Shown: piece by piece, positions 8,106 through 17,690 of the stretch
Position numbering within the stretch: the stretch's first letter is position 1
Layout: each line of letters starts with the position of its first letter
Assembly (NCBI GenBank): GCA_040506775.1
Contig: JBEVWC010000002.1
Location: forward strand, 496,001 to 560,000
Direction: 5' to 3'
Length of the DNA: 64,000 nucleotides
From: Thiodiazotropha sp040506775
GTDB lineage: Bacteria; Pseudomonadota; Gammaproteobacteria; Chromatiales; Chromatiaceae
Made by a program: the position numbers and the translations under genes
Notes under the pieces: generated by a model
The model's database searches: none
Seen by the model: only the letters and a program-made list of their open reading frames with translations
Told to the model about the DNA's origin: nothing

Positions 8106-10217
8106 TTATGAGCGTAACCAGCGCCTCGCCAACCAGGAAAAAATGACCAGAACCCCACCTACGATCACCACACCCACAAGACTTTCAGCGGATGGCTCGG
8201 TGATCGCCTCCCAGAGTGAACGCGAAAACAGAGTGATCGCAGCGAGTCCCGGCATCAGACCCAGCATACTGCCCAGCACAAACTGACGGAATTTCAGGTG
8301 TGAGGCCCCTGCCACCAGATTGAAAACCGTGAAAGGCGCCACTGGGAGCAGTCTCAGCAGTGCGACCGCCACAGTGCCCCGTTTGGCCAGTCGTTTACTC
8401 AGCGACTCGATCTTTGAGCCTGCCAGCCGCTCCACCATGTCGGAGCTGATTTTGCGGCCCAGCAGAAACCCCATGCATGCGCTCAGAATGGCGCCGAAGA
8501 ACACATAGACAAAGGCCTGCCATGCCGAAAAAAGCACACCTGACAATATTGCCAGCAGGGTCAGAGGCACCATTGCCGTACTTGCCACGATCACCAGCAG
8601 GATGCTCACCAGGCCCCTGACCCAGGGGTTCGGAAGCAGGGTCAGTGCCTGCTGTAACAGATCGGGGGTCAGCCAGGATTGTAATGGTGTCCATCGCCAG
8701 GCGGCTGCAAGCGCGAGCAGAGCCAGCACCACGCCAGCAAACACGACCAGTTGTCGCTTACCCGTATTTCGACTTTCGCTGGGTACATACTGAGCGACGA
8801 AATACTCCGAACTGAAGGGTTCGGGTGGATCGACCACGCTGGCATCCGGCACCAGTTCATCGACCTGGTCGGAAACCTGCGCATCCAGCGGACGCAAGGA
8901 TCGCCCCTCGCCTTGCAGATGGGTAATGGCATCGATGAGACTTTCCGCAGCCGCTTCCGCATTGCCAACATCGTGCGGATTCGAACCGAGATGTTCCGCG
9001 AGCAACTGCCTGCGGGTGGTTTGTATGACCGCCGATACCGGGTCATCATCAGATCGGCTTTCGATGACCAGGTCGCACTCAGTATCCAAGCCCATGGAAC
9101 GATTGCTGGTGTTCGACGAGCCAATGCGTAACAAGCGGTCATCCACCACAAGCAGCTTGGCGTGCACGCTGATGCAGTCGTCTCCCAAACCCGGTTGATA
9201 CGGGTAATAGATGGCGAGTCTGCCATGATTGTCTGCGGCCCTCAGTTTCGCCAGTTCCCGGGCGCGCAGTACATCCATGGTTACCTGCTCCAGCCAACCG
9301 CCGGTTTTCAGGGGGAGCACCAGCACCACTTCAGGCCCCGATGCCTCCTGGAGTCGCTCGATGAGTGCCCGGGTCAATGCCTGAGAGGTGAAATACTGAT
9401 TTTCGATGTAGATGAATCTCCGGGCCGAACCGATGGCGTCAAGATAGAGCTGACGAACCTCGGCCACGCCCTTGCGCATGCGAAACTCCGGCTCGGTACG
9501 GGCAATCGCTACAGGAACATCATTGATCAGTGGCGTAACAGATTCCGGCCAGGGACTTTCGCTGACCGGTTTGATCCGGCGGATGTAACGCCCACCCGAT
9601 CGACGCCAACGGGTTCTTGCCAGTTCACTGAGTTTCAGCGCCACCTCACCCTCCACCACCATCATCATGTCGTGGAAGGGTGGATAGGGTTTGCCGTTGG
9701 GATCAATCCTTCTCGGATCCTCCGCCTGGTGCTCCGAGGTGTCCCAGCGCCAACGGCTCAGGTCGATACCACCGACGAAGGCCAATCGATCGTCAACGAC
9801 CACAACCTTCTGGTGATGTGATGCCCCCTTGGGATGTCGGCCGTCCAGTCGAAAATGGAAACGGTGGGGGGTTTGCATACGCAGCCTGAGCGCCGGGAGC
9901 AGTTCGCGCTCAATCGCGTAAATCATGTTGAAATCCCATGACAGCAGGTAGATTTGCAGGGATTTGTTTTGCTTCACCAGGCGCGCCAGAAAATCCCCCA
10001 GCTCATCCGATGCTTCGAAGGGTTTATCGTCACGGAACAAGCGTTCCCTGCGGTCGAAGTCCCATCCGAGAATCAGAATGCGGCGTTTCGCGTTCAGACA
10101 GGCTTCGGCAAAGGCTCGAAAATAATCCGCAGTGTCTACCACCACACCCATACGGGACGCGGGTAAAACGTTCCAGCAGTTCTTTCCGGGCTGCAGTATC
10201 TGATGATCCATTGTCAT
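8106..10217 (-). CDS. Phospholipase D-family protein fused to VTT/SNARE-associated membrane domain
   Basis: About 703 residues. The first 480 hold two HxKxxxxD catalytic motifs of the phospholipase D superfamily: HHQKVVVVD (H141, K143, D148 numbered from the GTG at 10235) and VHAKLLVVD near 365. The last 200 residues hold several hydrophobic segments and match the VTT (DedA-like) domain, including GRKISSDMVERLAG and RLLPVAPFTVFN. The likely job is membrane phospholipid synthesis or turnover at the inner membrane, cardiolipin synthase being one possibility. AGGAAGG lies just before the ATG at 10217, which is preferred over the upstream GTG. This fused architecture is known in proteobacteria. 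Confidence 0.9.
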   Translation of the reverse strand: MTMDHQILQPGKNCWNVLPASRMGVVVDTADYFRAFAEACLNAKRRILILGWDFDRRERLFRDDKPFEASDELGDFLARLVKQNKSLQIYLLSWDFNMIYAIERELLPALRLRMQTPHRFHFRLDGRHPKGASHHQKVVVVDDRLAFVGGIDLSRWRWDTSEHQAEDPRRIDPNGKPYPPFHDMMMVVEGEVALKLSELARTRWRRSGGRYIRRIKPVSESPWPESVTPLINDVPVAIARTEPEFRMRKGVAEVRQLYLDAIGSARRFIYIENQYFTSQALTRALIERLQEASGPEVVLVLPLKTGGWLEQVTMDVLRARELAKLRAADNHGRLAIYYPYQPGLGDDCISVHAKLLVVDDRLLRIGSSNTSNRSMGLDTECDLVIESRSDDDPVSAVIQTTRRQLLAEHLGSNPHDVGNAEAAAESLIDAITHLQGEGRSLRPLDAQVSDQVDELVPDASVVDPPEPFSSEYFVAQYVPSESRNTGKRQLVVFAGVVLALLALAAAWRWTPLQSWLTPDLLQQALTLLPNPWVRGLVSILLVIVASTAMVPLTLLAILSGVLFSAWQAFVYVFFGAILSACMGFLLGRKISSDMVERLAGSKIESLSKRLAKRGTVAVALLRLLPVAPFTVFNLVAGASHLKFRQFVLGSMLGLMPGLAAITLFSRSLWEAITEPSAESLVGVVIVGGVLVIFSWLARRWLRS

Positions 10218-10316
10218 GGCCTTCCTGAATATCACTCATTGCAGGGATGTAAGACTCAGCCTGGGTGAGGCTCAAAGTCTGTTCAACCGAACAGGATTTC
10301 CGCTTCGAAGGATGAG

Positions 10317-10414
10317 CTAGTGGGCCGCTCGGTAAATTCGGTAACTCTCAGCCGTACCACAAGCGCCAGTAGCGGGGCTCTGAGTGTTAGCGAATTTACC
10401 GAGCGGCCCACTAG
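10317..10414. repeat. 98-base palindromic repeat with perfect 24-base arms
   Basis: Left arm 10317-10340 and right arm 10391-10414 are exact reverse complements, both ending in CTAG. The arms include GGGCCGCTCGGTAAATTCG. Partial pairing continues inward (TAACTCTCAG against CTCTGAGTGTTA). It lies in the 346-base gap between the divergent phospholipase D and amidotransferase genes. The structure fits a REP/BIME-like or MITE-like element. A partial copy lies at 6709-6754. Confidence 0.88.
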
Positions 10415-10563
10415 ACGACCATGATAGTCGGCAAGGTGATAAAAATTAACCCGCAAACATCCGGCTTTGATCGGCCGAATATCACTTTTACATGCCAGGG
10501 CGTTTGTGTCAGTCCTGAAGGTGATAAGATCAAAGCATCGCAACATTGAGATTGGTTAAGGAC

Positions 10564-11268
10564 ATGCTGTCAGAAACATCCCGCATTGCTGTCATCCGGC
10601 ACCTGGCATTTGAAGATCTTGGCAGTTTTGCTCCCACACTGAATAGTCTCGGTCTGGCCTATGAATATTATGATGCGGGCGTCGACGAGATTCGGGAACC
10701 GATCGAAAATGCCGACCTGTTGATTGTGATGGGTGGCCCGATCGGAGTGTATGAAACTGACCGGTATCCGTTTCTCAGGGCCGAATTGGAAGCTTTGAGT
10801 TCACGCCTCTCGGCCAGTCGCCCAACCCTCGGCATATGCCTGGGCGCACAACTCATGGCAGCGGCGCTTGGAGCCCGGGTCTATCCCGGCGCTGTCAAGG
10901 AGATCGGCTGGGGACTGTTGCAATTGACGGAACAGGGACGCGCGTCCTGTCTCGGAGCATTGGAGGGAGTACCGGTTCTTCACTGGCATGGCGACACATT
11001 CGATCTACCGCAAGGGGCGGAACGCCTGGCAAGCAACGAAAACTACCCCAACCAGGCATTTTCCCTGGGTGATGCCATTCTGGGGATACAGTGTCATGCG
11101 GAGGTCGATCCTCAACGAATCGAGCAATGGTTGATTGGCCATTGCAGCGAACTGAGCCAGACCGGCATCGAACCGGATGAACTCAGACAAGCTACCCGCG
11201 CGGTGTCACAGCAGATCATACCTGCTTCTGAAACACTGTTGAGAAACTGGCTCGAAAAATTACCCTGA
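10564..11268 (+). CDS. Class I glutamine amidotransferase-like protein
   Basis: A 234-residue protein with the catalytic triad of class I glutamine amidotransferases: C92 in LGICLGAQ, and H178 and E180 in QCHAE. MGGPIGVY near 56-63 forms the oxyanion region. It resembles stand-alone GMP-synthase-like amidotransferases used to deaminate or amidate small molecules; the partner is not evident. ATG at 10564, just after AAGGAC, is preferred over an in-frame TTG at 10546. It precedes the modification island but 138 bases separate it from the next gene. Confidence 0.87.
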   Translation: MLSETSRIAVIRHLAFEDLGSFAPTLNSLGLAYEYYDAGVDEIREPIENADLLIVMGGPIGVYETDRYPFLRAELEALSSRLSASRPTLGICLGAQLMAAALGARVYPGAVKEIGWGLLQLTEQGRASCLGALEGVPVLHWHGDTFDLPQGAERLASNENYPNQAFSLGDAILGIQCHAEVDPQRIEQWLIGHCSELSQTGIEPDELRQATRAVSQQIIPASETLLRNWLEKLP

Positions 11269-11406
11269 AGGTAACTGATTGAGGACATCCATCCTGTTGT
11301 TTGTGTTCAAAAATGCTATGATTCCCGGAGGTTGAAGACAACCGGCCGTGAAGTTTCTGCAATCTAGTCTGGTTATCTCTACCAGTGAGCCAGTCAATGC
11401 CCCGGC

Positions 11407-13314
11407 ATGGACCTGCAGAATAGCAATGAAACCGCACCAGAGAACCGGAACCAGTCACCTTTCATGTCGAATAATCTGTTCATCGCGGAGAAGAAGCTAA
11501 GCCAGGGGAAACCGGCCGATGCGCAAAAAATACTCTCGCGAATCCTCAAAAAAGAGCCCGATAACCGTAAAGCCGCAATACTCATGGGTGAATCGCTGCT
11601 GCTTCTCGAACGCGTCGATGAGGCCCTGCCCTATCTGATGCAAGCGGTTGCCAATGGCCAGGGCGAACCCTGCTGGTTCGTACCTTGCGGCCTGGCCCTG
11701 GAAAAGAAGGGTCAATATGTGGATGCGGAAAAATCCTATCAGCTGGCTGAACGCAGTGGCTGTACGGAACCGCGGATGTATTACCTGATCGGAAACTTTC
11801 ACACCAACATCACCCGGAACTATGCCAAGGCTGAGGTCTACTACGCACATTTGATCACCCTCAATCCGGATGCATGGGTTGCTTACCTGGCATTGAGTCG
11901 ACTGTATATCCTGCAGGAGCGCTATGAGGAGAGTATCCAGGCCCTCGACCATTGTTTGCAGAACGGTTATGAATCCGTTGAGCTGTACATCAATCTGGCT
12001 CACGCCCTGGCCCACCAGGGACGTCAGCAGGAAGCCCTCGATTGCAATCGCAAGGCGTTGCAGATCGAACCCGGCCACCTGATCGCGATGCAGAACTATC
12101 TGACTCAGTTGCTGTATACGGAAGATGATCAGGCGTTGATCTACCAGGAGGTCAGAAAAACCGTAGCGCCGCTCAACCGGCAGTGCAGAAAAGCCTTCCA
12201 AGGATCGGTCGATTGTAGCGGGGGAAGAAAACTCAGATTGGGTTTCGTCTCTGCGGATCTCAGGCAGCATGCCATCGCCCACTATTTTCTGCCTGTCATT
12301 GAACACATCGACCGCAAGCACTTCGAGTTTTTTTTCTATTACAACAGTATCGTTCAGGACGCGACCACCGAACGCATCCGCCAATTCGCCGATGACTGGT
12401 GCGATTGCCAGCATTTCACGGATCAACAACTGGAGATGAAGATCCGCGATGACCGCATCGACATCCTCATTGATCTGTCGAATCACACCCTGGGCAATCG
12501 CCTGCCAGTGTTCACCAGGCGCCCTGCTCCCATGCAGGTCTCCTGGCTGGGGCTTCCCGTTTCCACCGGCCTGGATTGTATCGATTTTGCCATCAAAGAC
12601 CGTCAGACCATCGAGATCTGCAATCTGACTGAGAATGCCTCGGAAACCATGTTGCCGGTTGAGTCCCTGAATCTCTACTTTCCATTTCATGAATTGCCGC
12701 CGCTCAGCCCACCGCCAAGTCAGAAAAACGCTTTCATCACCTTCGGATCATTCAACGTGTTGCGGAAAATAGATCGCAGGATACTGGAGGTCTGGGCGAA
12801 ATTACTTCGCAGAATCCCGGATGCACGCCTGCGGATGGTGATTGAAGACTACAATAACCCGACCATGCGGGATTATCTCTACGACCTGTTCAGCGAGTTG
12901 GGTGCCGATCGGGAACGAATCATCCTGAAACCCAGTCTGCCGATGGATGAGTACATGCTGTCGCACAATGAGGTGGATATTGCCCTGGACCCTTATCCGT
13001 ACCACGGCCAGACCACAACTTACAATGCGCTGATGATGGGCGTTCCGGTGATCTCCTGCTGTGGAAAATCGATTGCCAGCAATCTGGCCCGACGCATACT
13101 CACAGCAATCGGCAAACAGGACTGGCTTGCTGAGAATTTCGAGGACTATCTGGGTAAGGCGGCAGCGCTCGCGGAAGACCCCACCCATCTCGTGCAGATC
13201 CGGGAACAGCTGCGCGAAGAGATCCAGAGATCCTCGATTATGGATTTTACAACCGCGGCGGCCGGTATCGAATCGGCACTGCTGGAGGGCTGGCAGCTTC
13301 GCTGCAAAAAATAA
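11407..13314 (+). CDS. TPR protein with O-GlcNAc transferase-like (GT41) domain
   Basis: About 635 residues. The first 260 form tetratricopeptide repeats. The rest matches the glycosyltransferase 41 (OGT/SPINDLY) C-terminal domain: LRLGFVSADLRQHAIAHYF, then PMQVSWLGLPVSTGLDCIDF and the nucleotide-sugar region DIALDPYPYHGQTTTYNALMM written here only in part as PYHGQTTTYNALMMGVPV. Bacterial members glycosylate flagellin, adhesins or other proteins. A second possible start lies at ATG 11464. It heads a run of four rightward genes in a glycan-like island. The protein substrate is unknown. Confidence 0.88.
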   Translation: MDLQNSNETAPENRNQSPFMSNNLFIAEKKLSQGKPADAQKILSRILKKEPDNRKAAILMGESLLLLERVDEALPYLMQAVANGQGEPCWFVPCGLALEKKGQYVDAEKSYQLAERSGCTEPRMYYLIGNFHTNITRNYAKAEVYYAHLITLNPDAWVAYLALSRLYILQERYEESIQALDHCLQNGYESVELYINLAHALAHQGRQQEALDCNRKALQIEPGHLIAMQNYLTQLLYTEDDQALIYQEVRKTVAPLNRQCRKAFQGSVDCSGGRKLRLGFVSADLRQHAIAHYFLPVIEHIDRKHFEFFFYYNSIVQDATTERIRQFADDWCDCQHFTDQQLEMKIRDDRIDILIDLSNHTLGNRLPVFTRRPAPMQVSWLGLPVSTGLDCIDFAIKDRQTIEICNLTENASETMLPVESLNLYFPFHELPPLSPPPSQKNAFITFGSFNVLRKIDRRILEVWAKLLRRIPDARLRMVIEDYNNPTMRDYLYDLFSELGADRERIILKPSLPMDEYMLSHNEVDIALDPYPYHGQTTTYNALMMGVPVISCCGKSIASNLARRILTAIGKQDWLAENFEDYLGKAAALAEDPTHLVQIREQLREEIQRSSIMDFTTAAAGIESALLEGWQLRCKK

Positions 13315-13405
13315 CCGGCGTGATAGACCGGGTTACAATCAGGCGCATTACAGAGCAATGATCACCTCGGTTCGTGATTCATCAATACAGAGCAGGTTGT
13401 CAACT

Positions 13406-14866
13406 ATGAACATCTCAGAACAGGTCGATTCGATCGAGGCCAAGATCCCGGAACTGGATACCCTGACCCGTCTGCGTCGATGGGCCGTATCGGCAGACCG
13501 GGAAGCCGCGCGAAAAGAGGTCAGCGCCTACACCGAACAGTTGATTGCCCGGACCGGGCGCGGCATGGTGTTGCGGGAAGCCGACTTGAGGGGGCTTGAC
13601 CTGTCAGGCTTCGATCTGCGTCAGGCCGTACTCAATCGGGCTGTGCTCCACGGCACCAATCTCAGCGGCGCGGACATGACCGGTGCCGCCCTGGTCTGCC
13701 CGGGCATGGAACGCACCCTGCTCAAGGGGACCATCATGCGTGGGGTCTACATGCATGCCTTTGCCGCCCAGGTGTGCGATTTCACCGGGGCCGACATGAG
13801 CAATCTCACCGATGCCACAGGCAGCCTCTTTCATGGCTGTTTCATGACCGGTGTCAACCTGTCCGGCAACTCCATTGCCGGCACGACCTTCTATCAGTGC
13901 ATCATGGATGATGTGGATTTCCGCCGCAGCAACCTGCAGGGATCGGCGATCAATGAATGCCACCTGGCCGGCGCCGACTTCTCCGGGGCACAACTCGCGC
14001 AATTGAGCATCACCAAGTCCAACTGTCGGGGCGTCCGTTTCAACGATGCCAGCGGGGAAGGACTCTGCCTGCAGCGGCTGGTGGATGCGGACGGGATATC
14101 CCTGGCACAGGCCAACCTGCCCGGTTTGCGCATTCGCGGCGGTAGTTTCACCCGCCTCGATGCACAGAGCCTGACCGCCCGTGAAGCGGATTTCGCATCC
14201 CTGTCCATGTCCCGCGCAAACTTCAGACTGGCCGACCTGGAACAGGCTCGCCTGCTCAACCTCAACATCGAAGAAGCCGATTTTTCCGGCGCCAAACTGG
14301 ATAATGCCACCCTCTACAACGTGATGGCGGACCGATCCGATTTCAGCAGTGTCAGCGGGGAGAACATCGCCGTACGGGAGTCCTCTTTCCAGGAGGCCAG
14401 GCTGAACCGATTCACTGCCCGTTGCGCCCATTTCCGGGATTGCAATCTGACCGGCGCGGACCTGCATGGCGCCTACCTGTATCGCGCGATGATCACGGGG
14501 GACCCGCCCAAGGCCATGTCGATGAGCGGGGCCAACCTCTCCGCGACCACTCTGGTGCAGTCCTATATCGCCGGCGATCTCACTGGCGCGGACCTGCGCG
14601 GCGCCCTGCTGGTTTATGCACGCCTGAACCAGATCATTCTGAATGGCGCCGACCTGACCGGGGCCTCCCTGTTCGGCGCCAGCCTGGTGAAATCACTGTT
14701 CGAGGGAGCCCGTATGGATGATGTGGTTGGTCCGGTATTCAGTGACAGATGCAGCGGCCTGCAGCAGGCTTTGTCAGAGGCGCAGGGTGATGAAAGCCGT
14801 AAACTGGCGGCATTTGTTGCAGGCCTTGAAGAACTTCTAAAACAGCAGCAGCGGGGCTCCACTTGA
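13406..14866 (+). CDS. Pentapeptide-repeat protein
   Basis: About 486 residues made almost wholly of A(D/N)LxG-type pentapeptides, expected to fold as a right-handed quadrilateral beta-helix. It has no signal peptide or catalytic motif. The first 50 residues (MNISEQVDSIEAKI onward) are a non-repeat helical cap. ATG at 13406 is chosen because the longer upstream reading overlaps the preceding gene. The stop overlaps the next gene's start (TTGA), so the two are translationally coupled. Repeats of this kind occur in DNA-gyrase mimics and type VI-linked proteins, but no diagnostic neighbour is present and the function is open. Confidence 0.88.
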   Translation: MNISEQVDSIEAKIPELDTLTRLRRWAVSADREAARKEVSAYTEQLIARTGRGMVLREADLRGLDLSGFDLRQAVLNRAVLHGTNLSGADMTGAALVCPGMERTLLKGTIMRGVYMHAFAAQVCDFTGADMSNLTDATGSLFHGCFMTGVNLSGNSIAGTTFYQCIMDDVDFRRSNLQGSAINECHLAGADFSGAQLAQLSITKSNCRGVRFNDASGEGLCLQRLVDADGISLAQANLPGLRIRGGSFTRLDAQSLTAREADFASLSMSRANFRLADLEQARLLNLNIEEADFSGAKLDNATLYNVMADRSDFSSVSGENIAVRESSFQEARLNRFTARCAHFRDCNLTGADLHGAYLYRAMITGDPPKAMSMSGANLSATTLVQSYIAGDLTGADLRGALLVYARLNQIILNGADLTGASLFGASLVKSLFEGARMDDVVGPVFSDRCSGLQQALSEAQGDESRKLAAFVAGLEELLKQQQRGST

Positions 14867-15864
14867 ACCCCAGCGAGTTGCTGCCGCAGCCGTTACTGGA
14901 AATCGAACGCGTCTGCCGTCAGGCCCTGTCCGGTTTCCTGTCACCGGAATCCGCCGTCGATGAAACCCTGAAACAACTCCTGGATGCTGAATTACGCGGC
15001 AAACGCTCCCATGGTCTGGTACGCATACCCTGGTTGCGCACGCGTCTGGGCAGATTCCAACACACGCCTCCGGAGGTGCAGGTGCTCAGCCCCTGGCTGA
15101 CCCGATTCGAGTGCCGAGAGAGTCTTGGGTACCTGGCGGCCCGTCAGGCGGCGGACAGCCTGCAACAGCAACTGCTGCAACAGGCCTTTTCGGTGGTGGT
15201 CTGCAACGCTGCCTTCCCCACCGGGGTGATCGGAGATTACCTGCGTCCTCTGGCCCGATCCGGCCATGTCGCACTGGGATTTGCCACCAGCCCGCCCCTG
15301 GTATCGTTTGAGGCTGGAGAAAAACCCCTGCTTGGCACCAACCCCATCGCCGTGGCCATGCCGGGAATCGGCGATGCAGCCCCCTTCGTCGCCGATGTCA
15401 GCCCTGCTCCCGCCACCTTTGGTCAGCTGCTGGCGCTGTTGTTTGGCGCCCCGGGTGAAGTCACCTCGCTGAGCGTTGAGACCCGGGAGGGTCAACCTCC
15501 ACAACAGGTATCAGAGCTGTTTGATGATGAGATGCGCCTGACCGGAAAAATCATCCAACGTTTCGATGACGTGGCCGGGCGCAGACAGTATGCCCTGACC
15601 CTGGCTGTGGAAGCGCTCACCACCCTGTTTGCCGGACACAGCAAACGCGGCGCCCTGGTGATGATCGGCATCAACGCCGAACAGCTGCCGGGACTTCATC
15701 CCGGAGATGTCGGTCAGCTGCTGGAGCGCCTCTCAAAGGTACTTGGCGCGGAACAGATTCCAGGTGCACATGGTGAGGCCCGCTTGCAGGCAATGCGACG
15801 GGCTGGCGAACTGTCCCTACCCAGGAGGCTGTGGGAGGAACTGACGCGGATGGCTTCAGGCTGA
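14863..15864 (+). CDS. Ldh family (malate/L-lactate/ureidoglycolate dehydrogenase-type) oxidoreductase, divergent
   Basis: A 333-residue protein of the NAD(P)-dependent Ldh2/YlbC family. It shows the GKRSHGLVRIP segment containing the family's conserved histidine and the cofactor-loop LLGTNPIAVAMP. Overall similarity looks diluted, so the substrate cannot be named. The start is TTG at 14863, overlapping the previous stop codon by three bases. Its place between a pentapeptide-repeat gene and a methyltransferase gene suggests that it oxidises a hydroxy-acid intermediate of the local pathway (inference). Confidence 0.75.
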   Translation: MNPSELLPQPLLEIERVCRQALSGFLSPESAVDETLKQLLDAELRGKRSHGLVRIPWLRTRLGRFQHTPPEVQVLSPWLTRFECRESLGYLAARQAADSLQQQLLQQAFSVVVCNAAFPTGVIGDYLRPLARSGHVALGFATSPPLVSFEAGEKPLLGTNPIAVAMPGIGDAAPFVADVSPAPATFGQLLALLFGAPGEVTSLSVETREGQPPQQVSELFDDEMRLTGKIIQRFDDVAGRRQYALTLAVEALTTLFAGHSKRGALVMIGINAEQLPGLHPGDVGQLLERLSKVLGAEQIPGAHGEARLQAMRRAGELSLPRRLWEELTRMASG

Positions 15865-15884
15865 GTTAGGGCAGGCATAGTGCA

Positions 15885-16979
15885 TTGAAACTGCTCGTCT
15901 TCCCAATCGACATCGACGCAAGTCAACGCCTCGAGGCCGAGCTGAGCGCACTGGGCATCCCGGTTGTTGCCGCGAGTTCACGGGTCCAGACCCTTTCCGG
16001 ATCCGGTTACCAGGATAGGGTGTCTCTGCCCTACGTGACAGATCAGACCTTTGCCCGGAATCTGAGCGAGCTGATTCGGCAAAAGGGTATCACTCACATT
16101 TACACCCATCATCAGGCTGTGTGGACCCGTCTGCAGTCCCTGCTGAAAGCGTCCCCCTCACTTTATCCGGTCGAACTGGTTCAACCAGACCCCTATGAAC
16201 GGGATTGGATCAGGATTGCAGAAAGTCTGGATTGGGCGGATCAGATACTGAGCGATGATTTCACCCAAATGCTTCCGGATTCCAACACTCCAATCAACCA
16301 TCCGCCTATCGACCGATCGGCAATCGCCGGCCTGCATCAGCAGTTCCTGCAGATTCCCGGTCAATGCGACCTGACGAAACTCGATGCCTTGATTCATGTC
16401 GTGCCGTTGTTACCGAAGGGTGATCTGGTGGAAATTGGATCACTCTATGGCCGCTCCGCCTATGCCATGGCCTGGTTGGCCGCCCGCTGCAGGATCGGCA
16501 ACCTGATCTGCGTCGATCCCTGGTCGGCCACAAGACTCGAGGATCAGGGGCCCGCTTCGGAACTGATCAACCGGAATATCAATTCAATCGACTTTGAAAA
16601 GATTTTTCAGGGTTTCCTCTGCCACCTCTCGTTATTGCCCAATGCAGGCTATATCCGTGAGACATCCGAGGACGGATACCGGGTATACCAGGAGGCCGTA
16701 AAGGCCGGCTGTCTGGAAACCCCCGAACTCGGACATATCCCGGTTCAGGGCAGAATTTCATTACTCCACATCGATGCCAATCATGACTACCGGCATGTGC
16801 GTCAGGACATCGAGCTTTGGGAACCCCTCCTGGCTCCAGGCGGTTGGGTGCTTCTCGACGACTATATCTGGAGTTTCGGTGATGGGGTCAAGCAGGCGGG
16901 AGACGAACTGCTGGCCCGGGGGGGATTTGACTGCGCCTATGTGCAGGGTGAAACCCTGCTGCTGAGGAAATCATCGTGA
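15885..16979 (+). CDS. Pre-ATP-grasp-like domain fused to class I SAM methyltransferase
   Basis: A 364-residue protein. Residues 1 to about 125 resemble the pre-ATP-grasp nucleotide-binding fold (MKLLVFPIDID, then SLPYVTDQTFARNLSELI), but no ATP-grasp catalytic domain follows. Residues 165-360 are a Rossmann methyltransferase of the Methyltransf_24 type, with VEIGSLYGRSAYAM for SAM binding and LLHIDANHDYRHV and LLDDY downstream. The start is TTG at 15885, preceded by GGCAGG. The reaction is unknown; sugar or amino-acid O- or N-methylation is plausible. The N-terminal assignment is the weaker part. Confidence 0.75.
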   Translation: MKLLVFPIDIDASQRLEAELSALGIPVVAASSRVQTLSGSGYQDRVSLPYVTDQTFARNLSELIRQKGITHIYTHHQAVWTRLQSLLKASPSLYPVELVQPDPYERDWIRIAESLDWADQILSDDFTQMLPDSNTPINHPPIDRSAIAGLHQQFLQIPGQCDLTKLDALIHVVPLLPKGDLVEIGSLYGRSAYAMAWLAARCRIGNLICVDPWSATRLEDQGPASELINRNINSIDFEKIFQGFLCHLSLLPNAGYIRETSEDGYRVYQEAVKAGCLETPELGHIPVQGRISLLHIDANHDYRHVRQDIELWEPLLAPGGWVLLDDYIWSFGDGVKQAGDELLARGGFDCAYVQGETLLLRKSS

Positions 16980-17015
16980 CAAGGCATTGGCCAAGCGGAT
17001 TAGCCAAAGGCGCAG

Positions 17016-17690
17016 TCATACACTGGGGCCATACTGCAGATCCGATTCGGGCGGATTTTCGCGTATCACCCGGGCCGGTGAACCCACCGCAAGTACATGG
17101 TCAGGCAGGTCCCGGATCACCGTGGCGCCGGCACCGATGAGACAACCCTTGCCAATCTGCACCTTTTCGATCACCTGGCATCCCAGACCGAGATAGGTCT
17201 CACTGCCACACACCACATCGCCAGCAACCCGACTGCCGGGACCCGCAAACAGGGCCTTGCCAAGATCCGCCCCATGCCCCACGGTCACCTGCCAGTCCAG
17301 AGCTGCGAAATCTCCAATACAGGCCCCGTGGTTCACTGCATTCATACCCATGAGTAAAACGCCCTGCCCCAATTCTGCATGGGGCGAGACGAAGCTAGAC
17401 GGGTTGATGATGGCCGGAAGTTCGGCACCCTGCTTTTGCAACCATTCCCCATATCGACGACGGGCCAGTGGATGGCCGATACCGATGGCGAACAGGTGAC
17501 GCGCAATAAAAGACTCGTCCTGTAGCAGTTCATCGCCCCCGAGGATCGAGAGGTCCAGGACAGGTGTCCCGGCAGGCCGGGTTCGATCAACAAACCCCAT
17601 GACCTGAATACCCGCCAGGCGGGCGATATCCCGCAGGCAACCGGCATGTCCACCGCTGCCGATGATGACCAGTGATTTTTTTTCACTCAT
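17016..17690 (-). CDS. NeuD/PglD-like sugar O- or N-acyltransferase
   Basis: A 224-residue left-handed beta-helix acyltransferase. It opens with a Rossmann-like SLVIIGSGGHAG motif as in NeuD and PglD, and then has hexapeptide repeats from about residue 90. The likely general base is the histidine in MNAVNHGACIG. It probably acetylates an amino sugar or sialic-acid-like sugar. The ATG at 17690 overlaps the end of the upstream PaaK-like gene by eight bases, so the two are coupled and may act in sequence. Confidence 0.87.
   Translation of the reverse strand: MSEKKSLVIIGSGGHAGCLRDIARLAGIQVMGFVDRTRPAGTPVLDLSILGGDELLQDESFIARHLFAIGIGHPLARRRYGEWLQKQGAELPAIINPSSFVSPHAELGQGVLLMGMNAVNHGACIGDFAALDWQVTVGHGADLGKALFAGPGSRVAGDVVCGSETYLGLGCQVIEKVQIGKGCLIGAGATVIRDLPDHVLAVGSPARVIRENPPESDLQYGPSV

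Noticed and set aside
13061..13405. Upstream extension of the pentapeptide-repeat gene
   Set aside because: It overlaps the end of the GT41 gene and has low-complexity Arg/Ser sequence. ATG at 13406 gives a sensible N-terminus.
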